Shown in pieces: positions 47,749 through 59,773 of a stretch of DNA of 64,000 nucleotides. The notes under the pieces were generated by a model, which saw nothing but the letters and a program-made list of their open reading frames with translations, searched no databases and had not been told where the DNA came from. Origin of the DNA: Phyto melanocephala (taxonomy: Eukaryota; Arthropoda; Insecta; Diptera; Rhinophoridae); assembly GCA_941918925.1 (NCBI GenBank), contig OW799237.1:69557626-69621625 (forward strand), in the 5' to 3' direction. Each line of letters begins with the position of its first letter. Position 1 is the stretch's first letter. The position numbers and the translations under genes were made by a program.

Positions 47749-48042
47749 CGGTACATATAAGCTTTTTTGTATCTTAGATACGAATATTTCTTGGTGTTAC
47801 TTACACACTGAGCTAGAACAACAAATTTAAACAACTTTGTTGTTACATGAAATGTTTTAAGTTTTATTGTTATTTAATGCACCATTAACCAAAGCCAAAT
47901 TAACTTCAATTTGTTTATTATCACCTCTAAACAGGACTCACAAATTAACAAAAACAGTTGCATGTTAAGTGAATTATCTGCAAAACCGTATAGAAAAATC
48001 TTAAAATTAATGAAATAATTAAACATTTTCACCATATTAATG

Positions 48043-48080
48043 TATAAAAGCATTCGTAACAAATCATTAAATTTTCAGTT
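48043..48080 (+). promoter_or_regulatory. TATA box and initiator of the odorant-binding protein gene
   Basis: TATAAAAG at 48043-48050 and TCAGTT (insect initiator) at 48075-48080, about 32 nt apart. The first ATG of the gene lies about 20 nt beyond the predicted start site. Confidence 0.6.
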
Positions 48081-48097
48081 ACTGCTTGTTATATGAA

Positions 48098-48760
48098 ATG
48101 CAGCTAAAAATTTACTTTGCAATTATCTTGAATTTAATAATGCTCAGTTGGGCTGAGAATTGTCTAGAAGATCCTATAACTTTAGATGAATCATTTGTTG
48201 CCTGCTGCAGAGGACGTCCAAAATATACATCCGAACCGTGTATTGATGCCTTATTGGCAAATGACACTTTCTCACAAGAGGTAAGTGGAATTGAGTTTTT
48301 ACAAAAATTTCAATACAATTTTATATTTGACACCTTGTCTGTTTGTAAAGTGCCTTTTAAATTGTATGTATAAAGAGTTTAAAATTTATGATGGACACGA
48401 TATTGATTTAGTGGCTGTTGAGAAATTTCTTGATGAACAAATTTTAGACGAAGATTTTCACTTAATGTACAAAAATGCATTTGCAAAATGCAGTCAATTG
48501 GGTAAGTAATTAGAGTTTTTTAATATTCTTTTAAGTGCTCAAAGAAATTTTATTTCTCATTTTTAGATGAACAATCTATACGTGCAAAATTTTATTTTAT
48601 CGATTTGAATAATGACTATAACTGTGATGAATATCCACAACTAATTGATATTTGCGTTTGGTATCACACTTTGGCCAACTGCCCCGAAAATTATGCGACC
48701 AATGACGAGAGTTGTAATACTAAAGGAAAATGGGTTAACGAGTGTCTGTTGACGTCGTAA
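48098..48760 (+). CDS. Odorant-binding protein, Plus-C-like, secreted
   Basis: Predicted small secreted carrier of hydrophobic ligands in sensory or other lymph. Three exons (48098-48280, 48378-48501, 48567-48760) have GTAAGT donors and AG acceptors and join in frame to 166 residues. Residues 1-18 are a signal peptide (MQLKIYFAIILNLIMLSW); the mature part has FVACCRGRP and SEPC, then FAKC, then YNCDEY, DICVWYH, ANCPEN, ESCNTK and NECLLTS. The CC pair and the extra C-terminal cysteines suit the Plus-C group of fly OBPs rather than the classic six-cysteine type. The ATG at 48098 is chosen because no earlier ATG in frame gives a signal peptide and because it lies just downstream of the TATA/Inr pair. 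The first intron uses the AG at 48376-48377; the preceding AG gives an early stop. The exact orthologue is not assigned. Confidence 0.82.
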
Positions 48761-49242
48761 ATATTAAAAATTCTTTATTTATATTTTAAAATCCAAGTTT
48801 TTGATTAAATTGCTGTTGTAAACAGACAATGCATCCTTAATGTTTTTTTCTTTAAATTAAATAATTTTTATATCTATTGGCATTTAAATACGGCGATGAT
48901 AACGGCGCAAAAATTTACCATGACAGTTTTGAAATAAGTAATATCTTAAGTTATTAGTAAAGTTATATCTTATTACATAATTCAAAAAATTATTTACTTA
49001 AATATAGTTTTATTTAAAAAATTATAAAATTTACTTTCTAAATTACAAAAAAAAAACAGTTAATTATGCATGTTCTGTTTCGAATTCGCAATATTTGATT
49101 TTGAATTGAATCACATACATTTGTTGTACATATGTATGTATTTAATAAATAAGTACTAAAGTGATATTCGAACACAAACTTCATAGTTTACTAAGTACAT
49201 TTTTAATCCAAGTTTAAAATCGGTAAGCAAATGTATGATTAA
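48761..49242. other. 3' flank of the OBP gene
   Basis: ATTAAA variants at 48763 and 48804 are the only nearby poly(A)-like signals. The rest is AT-rich with nothing recognised. Confidence 0.4.
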
Positions 49243-49965
49243 TGCTAGGCGCACAATTGGGACGAACGACGAAATTTTCGTCGCGAATATTCGTCATCAA
49301 AAATAAAACACATTTGTGTATATGAGAATGCATACAATTGTGGCGTCATTCGAAGTTCGCTATACGCGGCGAACTCTGCATTAGATTTATTTCTATTTCT
49401 TACGCCGGCGAACGACGAACAAATTGGTACAAGGTGACCATTTTTTATTAAATTTGGGTTTACTTCTCAACATTTTAAGAAAATAAAGTTAGTTTTTACT
49501 TTAATAATTATTATTATTTTTTTTTATTTTAAAACATTTAAAAAAAGTATAAAAAAGTTAAGTACAAAAATTTGTTTTTATTTGTGTTTTTGCAAATGTT
49601 TAAGTTTATTAAGTGATCTATTTTCATATGATCACACTATTAGCTGTTATACACAAACAAAATTTTTATTATTGTTTAATGCACGTACCCACGACATTCT
49701 TTGCAAACGTTTGCTTATACGTAAACAAGTTTTTATTATTACAGAAATTATATTTATTGTTTTGTTGAGTTTCACAAAAAATTAAATTCTTCGATTATTA
49801 TTGTTTTTTCTTTGCACAAACACTAAACAATTTTATCAACTATAAAATTAGTTACTTTTTCGTCGTTGTTGTGCTTCACAGGACGAATTTGCACAACGAA
49901 TTTTTACCGAAGAGTTCGTCGTGTTGGGCGAAATTCGACGTTCGTCCCAATTGTGCGCCGAGCAT
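49243..49965. mobile_element. 723-bp element with long inverted ends
   Basis: Ends read ATGCTAGGCGCACAATTGGG on the left and ATGCTCGGCGCACAATTGGG in reverse on the right, both continuing ACGAACG. Several further TTCGTCG/CGACGAA motifs sit inside both ends. Target duplication unclear (AT-rich flanks). The small frame at 49582-49785 shows no domain. It is a non-autonomous DNA transposon of unassigned superfamily. Confidence 0.6.
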
Positions 49966-50143
49966 AATTCTTTGTTTTTATTCGACCTCTTTTTAAATTT
50001 TTATAATATTTAATTATTCGAGGCCAAGGTCATGAAATAGTCTTATTTATTTAAGTTAACAAGCAAAAATTACAAAAATATTTTATTTTTCTTCAATATT
50101 TCGCTACTCCTTTTTACGGCTCGAATAATTATATATTTTATAC

Positions 50144-50471
50144 CAGTGCTATTCAATCTTTTTGGCTCGTGTACCACTAAATTCACGACAAACTTTTCGC
50201 GTACCACCAAAAAAAATATAATGTAAACAATTTTAAAATTTTTAATCTATTTTATTTATTAATAATAAAAAACAATAAAATTAAAAAAAAATAATAAAAA
50301 TTACAAAAAACATAAGAACATGTACATTAAAGGTATACTTTTAGGATGATTTTTCTTTTTGTTTCCAATTACAAAATAGAAATCGTTAAAATTTTAAAAG
50401 AATTCGCGTACCAACTGGAAATTTTTCGCGTACCACCAAGTGGTACGCGTACCATAGGTTAAATAGCACTG
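50144..50471 (+). mobile_element. hAT MITE copy 1, 328 bp
   Basis: Ends CAGTGCTATTCAATC and, in reverse, CAGTGCTATTTAACC. The 8-bp target duplication TTTTATAC is perfect (50136-50143, 50472-50479). An internal hairpin is GCGTACCACCAAGTGGTACG-C. The CAGTG ends and 8-bp duplication are hAT hallmarks. Confidence 0.88.
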
Positions 50472-50479
50472 TTTTATAC

Positions 50480-51294
50480 AAATGTTAAATTTAAAAATCT
50501 CAAATTCTTTTTAGTGTTCAATAAAATTGTTCATGACCACAAGGCTTCGTTGGAACATAAAGTTTTAAGTCGTTTTATATGCGACAGAGGACTTTGTTGT
50601 TTTTAAGCCCCGCATTCGATATCGAAAATGAGTCTTATTCGAATCTTATACTAAATGCAAAGAAAACTTGAACGTTTGATTAAAAATTACTTCGATATCA
50701 AATACCATAATTTGGTCCCTGTATATATATTTCTTTTCATATGATGTGTTTAAATATGTTCTAACTACTCTGAACTGTTATTTGTGTTCAATCACATAAT
50801 AAACACATGTTTATTAAAAAACAGTGGGCTTCTATTAAATGATGATTACAAATTTTGCTTTTGTAAAAATACTTTTGTAAGAAAATAATAGAAAAACTAA
50901 TAAAAAAAAACAATAGATAAAATTGTAGAAATTTTGTTTAAAAATGTGTTTTCTAAAATTCTCTAGACGTATTTTTAATCCTCTTACAAAAATGAACCTT
51001 GCTACACCTAAAAAATAATCACCTAGGGTTACTCCTTAATCTGATTCGAAAGTAAGTTTTATCAAATTTGTATACTTAATATATTTTAATTCGAAAACAT
51101 TTTCTTTCAATTACAGAGTAACCCCCTGTGTTCTGAGCGAAATTGGAATGTTCGGAAATATCATTGCATTGTTGTTTATAACAAAAAAAAATACTATGAC
51201 AATTCCAAACAATTCGACTTTAATCGGAATACAGAACATGAACGTAAATTTACATAAATTTTTACCAAAAACTATTTTAACAACTACTTAAAAT
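50480..51294. other. No gene recognised
   Basis: AT-rich sequence between the hAT MITE and the 3' end of the minus-strand gene. No coding frame or repeat was recognised. Confidence 0.45.
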
Positions 51295-52548
51295 CTATAG
51301 TAGCTGTGTGTTGGGTTGACATGAGAAATGATTTAAGACTTCTTCATCCTGTTGCAAAGTAGGCACTGAGCATAACACTTTATATTTACCATATGTGGAC
51401 GATGCTTTATTAACGCAACCTTTACGGAATTGTTGATTTAAATTGTTATTCAACAAACGAAAGCGATTTGAGTTGGTCAATAAATCAAATGCGCTCATAG
51501 CCATCGATTCCAAATAAGGCCGAGGTTTGTGGAAACATAAAGAATTTGCCTGCAAAACTTGAGCCACTGTTTGATATGTCTCTGGTGGTTCATTTTGTTG
51601 TTTTTTGAAAGTCTTAGGTGATATTGAAATTTTAGAATCTATAATTAATTTACGTTTTTTTATCTTTTCTTTTGCTGTATTTAGCGCTTGTGTGGGATTT
51701 ACTAAATAAGTGGGTGTAACACGTATTGGTTTTAAAGCTTTTTTCGCACTTTCCACTGAGACGGATCGTCGGATGATGACGGGTTTTTTGGAATTTTTTA
51801 TATAGGTGCGGACGGGTGTTAAAACTTTTTCCCACCTAGCTATAGAATCTGTGGCAGTTGAATGTCCAATTGTTGCAGCAGACCTTTTACGTTGTGTGTT
51901 TTTCGATAAAGATGGAGAGTTTGGTAATCTGAAGCTGCCGTTCAAGACAGACATATTAGCGGAATTATAATTACCACTAACATTTGTGGTAGTTGTTACG
52001 AGACGGCCTACTTTTTTTGGCATTCCTTCTTGAAAATTGTGATAATTTTTTGCCACCTTAAAGCCAGGATGAAGATTAAGCATAGAATTTTCTAATAGAT
52101 TAGGAATAGCGGGAACAGCTCTCCTCACCGGTTCTGGCGATGGTAGACTACAATTTGATGAATTTTTATACGGATTAAAGTTGAGAAAATTTTGTGCCGA
52201 CATGACTCCAGAACTTATTCTTTGTTTAACACCAGTTGGAGTACTATTTGCTAAGGGAGCACTAATCTCAGATAATTCTCCAGCCGAATGCCTACCAAAT
52301 TTTCTAAATTTCACGGGAGATTCACTAGCAGAGTCTTTCATTACAAACTTCAGTGCATTAACTTTGCCAACCCGACAGCATCTTCGATTTGGTATTATGT
52401 TCAAAAATGTTATGCGTCCATTAACTATCTGAGGTACAAAAATTTCTGAATCATAATTATTAGCTTCCACCAAAACAACGCTGTTATCTGACAGCAGTTT
52501 GAGACGAAAATTTGGTTTTTGAACATTTTCTTTTTCTGCCGCCATCAT
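51295..52548 (-). CDS. Hypothetical protein with KEN box and proline-directed phosphosites
   Basis: A single uninterrupted frame of 417 residues; I do not recognise the family. The chosen start is MMAAEKENVQKP at 52548; the frame is open upstream but without a better ATG. A KEN box (residues 6-8) and an RLKLLSDN D-box-like motif lie near the N-terminus. Candidate CDK sites include SPVKFRK, TPTGVK, SPSLSK, TPVRTYIK and SPKTFKK. The chain is basic, Ser/Asn-rich and mostly low in predicted structure, with a nuclear-localisation-like KEKIKKRKLI and a C-terminal conserved-looking block (YQTVAQVLQANSLCFHKPRP). No transmembrane segment or signal peptide. These traits suggest, without proving, a nuclear protein whose level is controlled in the cell cycle. 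Immediately upstream, GTACTGCAG at about 52579-52587 could be the acceptor of a 5' UTR intron. Confidence 0.75.
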   Translation of the reverse strand: MMAAEKENVQKPNFRLKLLSDNSVVLVEANNYDSEIFVPQIVNGRITFLNIIPNRRCCRVGKVNALKFVMKDSASESPVKFRKFGRHSAGELSEISAPLANSTPTGVKQRISSGVMSAQNFLNFNPYKNSSNCSLPSPEPVRRAVPAIPNLLENSMLNLHPGFKVAKNYHNFQEGMPKKVGRLVTTTTNVSGNYNSANMSVLNGSFRLPNSPSLSKNTQRKRSAATIGHSTATDSIARWEKVLTPVRTYIKNSKKPVIIRRSVSVESAKKALKPIRVTPTYLVNPTQALNTAKEKIKKRKLIIDSKISISPKTFKKQQNEPPETYQTVAQVLQANSLCFHKPRPYLESMAMSAFDLLTNSNRFRLLNNNLNQQFRKGCVNKASSTYGKYKVLCSVPTLQQDEEVLNHFSCQPNTQLL

Positions 52549-52619
52549 CACACATGAATAATCTTGACTTATTATACGAAACTGCAGTACAAAAAACAAC
52601 TTAAAATTTTTATTCAAAT

Positions 52620-53159
52620 AAATTTACTTATAAATATATAGAAAATTATATTTTTTGTTTTAATTTTCAATATAACTGGGAAACTGTGCCGGGAAATAAA
52701 CAAAAAAAAAAAAGCAATTGCTGCCACATAAATAAACTTAACGAGATGCCAGATAAATACTAGAATGGCTAAGTTGTGAAGTGACTGTTGCAAAGAAGAA
52801 GCTGTAATCACAAATAGATGGCGCCTATATATCAATTTAAATAAGTAGCTGCCATCAAAATTATAGCACTAACATATTCAAAAACGTTTTGATATCACTA
52901 AAAACGCAATAATAAGAATCCTTTGATGTATGTACGTTTCTTTATTTTTCAAGTGGTCAAAATGCATATGCTTTTGCAAAAGACAATTGCTTAGCCATGT
53001 GCTTAGGAGATATTAGTTGCACATTTCGTAAACTGCAAGCGTTGATACATGCGACGAATAATTTCAACACTGGCCGGTATATCCAATGTTTTTTAGAGTT
53101 TCGTAGGATAATGTTTGAATTTTAGCACTTAACGCCTAAACATTAGAAGTACAGAACAG
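52620..53159. other. Upstream region of the minus-strand gene; no further gene seen
   Basis: Probably contains the promoter or 5' UTR of the 417-residue gene, but no TATA or strong initiator was identified. Confidence 0.35.
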
Positions 53160-53263
53160 AGGCCAAATTACGGCACTCGATCACAATCGAAATTATATAT
53201 ATTACAGTGATTCTAATAAGAATTTTAAAATTTTGTTCACGTTCAAACGCCGTAATTTGCCTC
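53160..53263. mobile_element. 104-bp Harbinger-type MITE, copy 2 (short)
   Basis: Ends AGGCCAAATTACGGCACTCG and, in reverse, GAGGCAAATTACGGCGTTTG, with CAG on both sides. It lacks the central GATCGAGTTCGC part of the other copies. Confidence 0.65.
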
Positions 53264-54500
53264 CAGTTAAGTAATTTTCTTTATTGGGAATACAACTTTA
53301 CGCCAAAAACTTTTTTATTACCGTATTGCATCCATGGAAATGCTTAAATTGTTTGCATTCGAAAGCACAACTAGAAGGTTGATTGTGTAATATTTTTAAA
53401 TTTTTAATTTTAAATAATTTTTTTGTATGAGTTTTAGCAGCCTTTTAGGACCAGATTTGACAATCATAGGCCATAATCGGACGAATATATATTTTGTTAA
53501 TAAGTACATGCTGTTTGAATATAGGTTTTTTTATTTAATGATGGTGATTGTTCGACATGAGGTTCTTGTAAAAACTAACAATTATGTGTTTTTATTATTA
53601 GTTACTTATTTATGTATTTTATTTTTTTCAATATTTATTTATCAAGGATAGCTCCTAAATATTTCGTTTCATACTTTAATGGGATAATAGTTTTCTAGAA
53701 GGAACGCGTTTTCATGAATTGTTGAATGGAAGTATAATTGCTTGAGTTTTATCGCCATTGTATAAAAGTGTATATGTATAGGTGTAAATATACATATATA
53801 GAGATGCTTCGAGACTTACAAATTCCGAAAACTCGAAGTTATCCCAATTGAAAAAAAAGTTAAAATTTAAAAATAAATTTATTTGATATTTTACTAATTA
53901 AAAATAAATTAAAAGTAATTTAAAGTAATTGTGTTTTGAATAAGTCCTGAATTCTCGAAAAATCCGGGGGATCCGAAAAATTCAGGGATTTTAAATTAAA
54001 GGAAATCCCAATTCTCGGGATTCGAAAATTCAGTCCCGTTTAACTTCTCTAATATTAACCTTAAAGCAAATTTTTCAACTAGAAACATTTTTAATCAGTC
54101 ATAACTAGTTGTAACGAGACTGTAGCACTGACTATAAAGAAACAAATTTACCAACGCAAAATTGAAAAGTACTTTGTTTGTTAATATATTTTATTAATAT
54201 CAATTTAATTTATCGGCAGAAAACTGCTTTATGCCTTAAAAATATAAAATGTTTATTAAACGGTTTTGCAGTTTGGATAATTGAAATAATATAATAATAA
54301 TAAAATAACTGCAAAAGGAACTTAGCACTTCAAATTTCCACAAAATTTTACAGAATGATAAATAACTACTAAATGTGTAAAAAATACAGCTGTAAAAAAC
54401 AAAATATCTAACATATTTTTATCAGTGTAACCTTTCTGCGTTCAAACACATATTCTTTCATATTATGGTAACACTGGTTAACTGAAAACGTATCCGTGAG
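53264..54500. other. No gene recognised
   Basis: AT-rich. The open frame at 53427-53651 has no domain. A short stretch near 53940-54030 repeats TCTCGAAAAATCC/TCGGGATTCGAAAATTC motifs in inverted fashion (CTCGGGATTCGAAAATTCAG), which may be the end of an unclassified element. Confidence 0.4.
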
Positions 54501-57326
54501 ATGCACTCTATAAACATTTAGCATATGACGAGTAAAAGCCAAAGAAGAAGGTGTTCTTTTGTACGCGTTCTGCAGTTTGTAGTGTCGGTCGCCGTTAACA
54601 AAAATCTATCTATAAGTTAATAAAATATTGGTCAATAGTAAAAATACAATACGAAAATGTACTACTTGTATTTATGTACATGCATATTTACTTAGTTTTA
54701 GTTCACATATTTAATAATTACAACAAAAAAATACCTACATAAATAAAATTGTTAACAAGTGATGACGAAATACCTATGTACATACTTACATATGTAAATG
54801 TTTAAAATATAAAAGAAATAAGGTAAAAAATAAAGATAATGATTAAATTATAACTAGAAGAAAACCTACTAAAAATAATAACAAACTTTAGTGGTTTGTG
54901 TAATCAACGGATGAATAAATTTTGTGTCGAAAAATAAAACTTAAATAAAAGAATATTTAATTATGACGTAAAGTGTTGCTTTCGATAAATAATAAATGTT
55001 TTTAGAAATACATAAATACAAAATTTACTAAACAAAACGTGCTTGTGAATCATACAACGACAAACTCGCAAACACTAACACTCTCTCACTGAGTCACACT
55101 CAAACGCACACATGCATACTATGTTGAAAAATATTAACAAGTTCAAAAGAAATTTGAGAATATTATCAACAAAGCAATATAATGTGATGGTATTTTCTTC
55201 TATTGGTGTAGGTCAACAAACCTGTTAAAAATAAATAGATTAATTAGAAAAAAAGGAGAAATGTAAAAAAAGTAATATTCAAACAACCTACATACATACA
55301 TAAGTATGTCTACAAATACTTATATAAACTAATAGGTACTATCTACCTATTTGTTTTTTTTTCCTTTTTTTAATCTGGTTAACATACTCCTATTGGAAAT
55401 ACCTGTGCATACATATTATGTATAACATATGGCAAAAAAAAAAAAATTGTTGGTAGTACCTAACATATTAAGTCCAGATAAGATTTTTAAATGTCCTGAT
55501 CACAAAGATTAATTTTTAAGACGCTTTGTTTTCCCTAATCGACGTCATCTTACGAATTTTTTTGTATAGGTATAAGGAATATACATACCTACAAACATAC
55601 ATGTCTATGTAATATTAATAAGATTCAACTTAAGTATTAGTTACTTTTTGCTTCTTCAATTATTTTTAAATTTGACTTAAAGACTAGAGGTTAGAACAAG
55701 CACCAAAAAATGTTTTATAAGCCCTCGTCTCTCATTTCAACTACATACTGCCTTTCACCTTCTCTTTCATTTCAAAACAAATCCTTACGAGACAAAAAAT
55801 TTATGTACGCTCAAACAATAGCATAGAAGAACATATATAGCTGAAATATGAGGTTGAAGCAGAAGCAAAGCAAAGTAGAACTAAACAGAAGTAGAACATT
55901 AAAACAACAGCAGAACAACATTGCATGTTCTGTTGGTTTTGTTTATTTTATTCTTTTGCGACTTGCTGCTTATTAGTGCTGTCAGCTTTTAAATTTTGAA
56001 AAGTATTAAATCGAAAAAAAAACTCATAATTTAGATTTGTATGACTTGCACTGTTGTTAACTTTTAAAAAGTATTAAATAAAAAAAAAAAAACAGCAGAC
56101 CAAACCAAAAATTCTCTAGATTGCATGAAATTCCAATATCAATCGATCGTTATATGTTATGCGTGTGATGCACATATAACATATGAGGCGCCATCGACAG
56201 TACGGTTGCTGTTAAGCATTTAACACATATGTACACAACAACAGGCTGCCGACTACGATCTGTCAAAAATATAATACACACGTTTATATGTATTACTACT
56301 GGCGGCAGCCACTTCGCGAATATCATCTTTTCCGCTTAACATAAAATAGTCAAAGGTTCAAATGAAGATTTCCATTACACAAAATATTTTTTTTTCATTT
56401 TTAAAAAAAACAATATTTGATAATCTAACTTGCGCTACCCTGTATATCGTTAAGTAATTATTTACCAAAAATAGTGATCATGCTTATTTGAGCAAATATT
56501 TACCAAATGTGAACGTAACTTAAATTGCGAAAATAATTGCTTGATATTGTAAGGCGAGAGAAGGAGCGAGAAGGACATTATCTTAGTTTTTCAATTTTTA
56601 ATAAAGTGTATCTATTGCAAGTGTTGGGTAAGTTTTCAGTTACAATTTGTTGTTTCCTGTTTGTACCTATAGATCATTTGACAAATGACGGATTCAGTGG
56701 ATAACAACATATGATAACGTATTTTTGTTTATTAAGTATTAGTAGTCTACTGTAGCAACAACAACAATACAATAAAAAATTAAACCATACTCAAAACACA
56801 CTATGGTAACAATAGTAATTGTAAAAATAACAACAACAAACTCAAGTGCTACTCAAAAGATCGTTTAGTGGACTCTTATACTGGTTCTTTATATTCTTTA
56901 ACATTTCTTTTGTCTTAACATGTCTTTTTGTTTTGTTTATGCTTTGTTTTCGCTATAACTTTCAAACGATTAACTTTTGTATTAAAAAGTTCAAAGTTAG
57001 TGTTGCCATACAATACCTACATACATATATCTTAAATAATTTATCGAAAAACTTATTTAAGCAAAGATTGTTTTAAATTTAAATTTTACAAGTAAAAAAT
57101 ACATAGTTGTACCCTCATATAAAAATACATATGTGCTCGCAGGTGTGCATATACATAAATTTTTCTAAGGTGTCTCGGTAGTGTGCTATTCTGTCAGTCT
57201 CGGGATTTCTGTCACTAGAGAGTCTGTTACACTACAACGGGCAAATAGTCTTTTTACTCCGTTCTATTAAAAACATAACAGTATCATTTTCAATTGTATT
57301 GTAGTACCGTACCTATAAAATAAATA
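54501..57326. other. Repeat-poor region, possible upstream regulatory or 5' UTR DNA
   Basis: Unlike most of the window, this segment has almost no recognisable transposon sequence. Near 54566-54600 CTGCAGTTTGTAGTGTCGGT then CGCCGTT resembles a fly initiator with a downstream GC element, so a transcription start is possible but not shown. CACTCTCTCACTGAG and CA-rich runs occur near 55075. No coding exon was recognised. Confidence 0.3.
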
Positions 57327-57915
57327 ACAAGTAAGAGCACTATATTCGGCTGTGCCGAATCTTTTATACCCACTACCAATTTTGTGTTCTTTTATAGCAC
57401 AAAATGTATTATTTTGTTATTAAAAGTAATCGCTATGAAATAATCCCTATATACTAAAATATGTATCACTTTCTTTGTATAACTTCAATATGCTAGTAAA
57501 ATGTTTTCGTTAATTTAGTCTTTTAATAAAAGTAGGCGTGTCAATATAGTTTCTGCTAATAAATAAAATTGAGATATTTTAATATAGTCTTTTATTCTTC
57601 CAAAAACTTTGAGCATAAAAAAATTATATGAATTTAAGATAAAACGTTTTATGGAAGGTAGGCGTTAAAGTGGGCATGTCACCTAAATTTTCTGGCATAC
57701 CAATAAAATTGACTAGAGGGATATCTGTAGCAAATTTAATTATCATACCTCTAAGTTTGTCGGTTTTATGAGCTTTAAAATTTCATTAACAGTAGATAAC
57801 CTGAAAAGTGGGCGTTGTATTGATTAGCAGAAACAACTTAGATATTTCAATATAGTCGCTTATTATTCCAAAATCTTTATTCATTGAAAAATTATATATA
57901 TATATATATGTGTCC
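57327..57915 (-). repeat. DINE-like element, subfamily A, tail part
   Basis: Tail AAGTAAGAGCACTATATTCG with the hairpin ATTCGGCTGTGCCGAAT and TATACCCACTACCAATTTTG, then reversed body modules (GTGGGCATGTCACC, AAAAGTGGGCGTT). Its head part continues at 58428-58650, beyond a subfamily B insertion. Confidence 0.6.
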
Positions 57916-57949
57916 CATTTATTTTCCGTTCATACAAAGCCTTTGATAA

Positions 57950-58427
57950 CAAGTAAGAGCGCTATATTCGGCCGTGCCGAATCTTATATACCCTTCACAA
58001 CGTATAAAAAAAAAAAATTAAAAAAAAAATGTAAAAAAAATTTTTTTCTGGCTCAGCTGGGATTCGATGCCACGTTTTTTCTAACCAGTATACACGTTTG
58101 TATGTATGTATGTTGTTGTTGTAATGTTGTTTTTGAAAAAAAAATCGAGGTGGTCGTGGGTTTTTGCTCATATCTCAGTTGTTTATGTACCGATGTTTCT
58201 GATTTTCAATACCGATCTACTCCCGAATATTTCTGATATTTTTATACCTTACCCGGGTCCAACCTATGTCGAGGGGCTTCAAAAAGTTGATTTCAACATA
58301 CACACGGACAGACGGACAGACTGACAGAGCTTAATCGACTCCCCTATTCATAAGCTTTCAGAAAATATATACTTTATGGGGTCGGAAATTAAAATTGTAG
58401 AAATTTCACACGGAATGACAAACCTAA
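57950..58427 (-). repeat. DINE-like repeat, subfamily B short form, nested in subfamily A
   Basis: Tail AAGTAAGAGCGCTATATTCG with the hairpin ATTCGGCCGTGCCGAAT, then TATATACCCTTCACAACG, and at the other end CACACGGACAGACGGACAGA with ATATACTTTATGGGGTCGGA and ACACGGAATGACAAACCT. About 480 bp, very similar to 40815-41412. It also contains TGGGATTCGATGCCACGTTT. Confidence 0.62.
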
Positions 58428-58650
58428 AGCAATGTTTGCAAAACTTCAGAATCGTACATCTAGTTTTGTCAGTTTTATTACGTTTTGAATTTTATATATA
58501 CCGAAAAATACACTGTGTTCTCGTACATTTTAATCTATAACTCCTTTCCTAATGTATAGACTTAAGCAATTTTCTAAAATGGATATTTCGATGTGTTACA
58601 AACGGAATGACACAATGAATATACCCCCACCATTTTTTTAATGGCGGGTA
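58428..58650 (-). repeat. DINE-like element, subfamily A, head part
   Basis: Reversed body (TGTTTGCAAAACTTCAGAAT) and head: TATTTCGATGTGTTACAAAC, GGAATGACACAATGAATATA, then CCCCCACCATTTTTTTAATG and GCGGGTATAAAA. The microsatellite module between head and body is deleted. Confidence 0.58.
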
Positions 58651-59714
58651 TAAAAATATATGCATCTACCTACCCACATAAATAATAACCCATCTAACCA
58701 TGGCAACACTCTTTTTAGCCATTTATTGTGTATTATCTTTTATACACGATCCGTTAAAAAAGAAGAAGAAAAATAAAAACAAATTTTATTCATGTTGGCT
58801 GGCTAATCGATGAATAAACCCAAGAGAGCATTTAGTATAAATTTGAATAGTGTGAGTTGTGGTTGGTGTAGTGTTTTTGTATTTTGCACCTAAAAACAAA
58901 AAAAAAAACAAAAAAAAACAAAAAAATAAAGAAAACATAACACCTATAAAGAAAATAATTTCAGTCATAACAAAATGCAATTTCACGCGTAAACGTATAA
59001 AGAAATTGATTAGTAATAAATCATATACCTAATCTACAAGTGAAAAACAAAACGAAATTAAATTTACTTAAAAAAGAAATAAAAAAGAAATTTGCTTATA
59101 AAAGAAATAAAATAAAATTTCACAAAAAAAAAAGAATCAATTATTTTACCTACCTACTTAAATATTTTCTGCTTTAAAATAATAAAAGAAATAACTAATA
59201 TACCTACCTAGTACCTAAATATATATTAATAATTAATCTACTACTAGTTTGTGTTTGTTTTTTCTTTTTTTGTAGTTGTATGTTTTCTCTTAATACAATA
59301 ACAACTATGCTTTAACTTGTTTTACATTAAAAAAAAAACAGCAGTTTATCATATTCTACTGGTTTTCTTGTTTAAATGTTTTTAAAAAGGAATCCTACAA
59401 AGTATTTTTTAACAAAAACAAAAAGAAATTAAAGAGAAACAAACCGGAAATACCCTTGAATTTGGTTATCCTCTTCCCTCTCTCTTAGTCATTTTAAACA
59501 AAAGTCAATGTAAAAAAATGATGTATTGACTGAGCAAGCGACTGTCAGCAACATCAGTAGCAACAGCAGCAACTACAACAAGTAAAATAGAAAACTTTAT
59601 CTCGTTCAGCTGTTTTTAAGTGAAATTTTGCAATCACAAGAAAAAGTGTTTATTGCTTTTTGTTGCATTTTCAATTAAACTTTCTTTAAACAAAAGCTGT
59701 ATGGTTTAATAATT
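58651..59714 (+). other. Repeat-poor sequence, probable 5' UTR or promoter of the next gene
   Basis: Leads up to the candidate first exon. It holds CAG/CAA-type runs (GTAGCAACAGCAGCAACTAC at about 59558) common in fly 5' UTRs, and a two-codon upstream frame ATGGTTTAA at 59700. No clear start site. Confidence 0.35.
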
Positions 59715-59773
59715 ATGTCATGGGATCGTGTACGCGGCGACACTTTTTACTATCAACATGCTTTCTGCAAATG
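59715..59773 (+). CDS. Candidate first coding exon of a gene extending beyond the window
   Basis: An ATG opens the frame MSWDRVRGDTFYYQHAFCK and ends with TG just before a perfect GTAAGT donor (59774-59779), leaving phase 2; the next codon would be Trp or Cys depending on the following exon. Evidence is the donor, the balanced amino-acid use unlike the A/T-biased frames around it, and the repeat-poor upstream DNA. I do not recognise the protein, and no matching acceptor could be assigned in the remaining 4.2 kb, so the next exon is probably outside the window. It could also be a chance frame. Confidence 0.45.
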
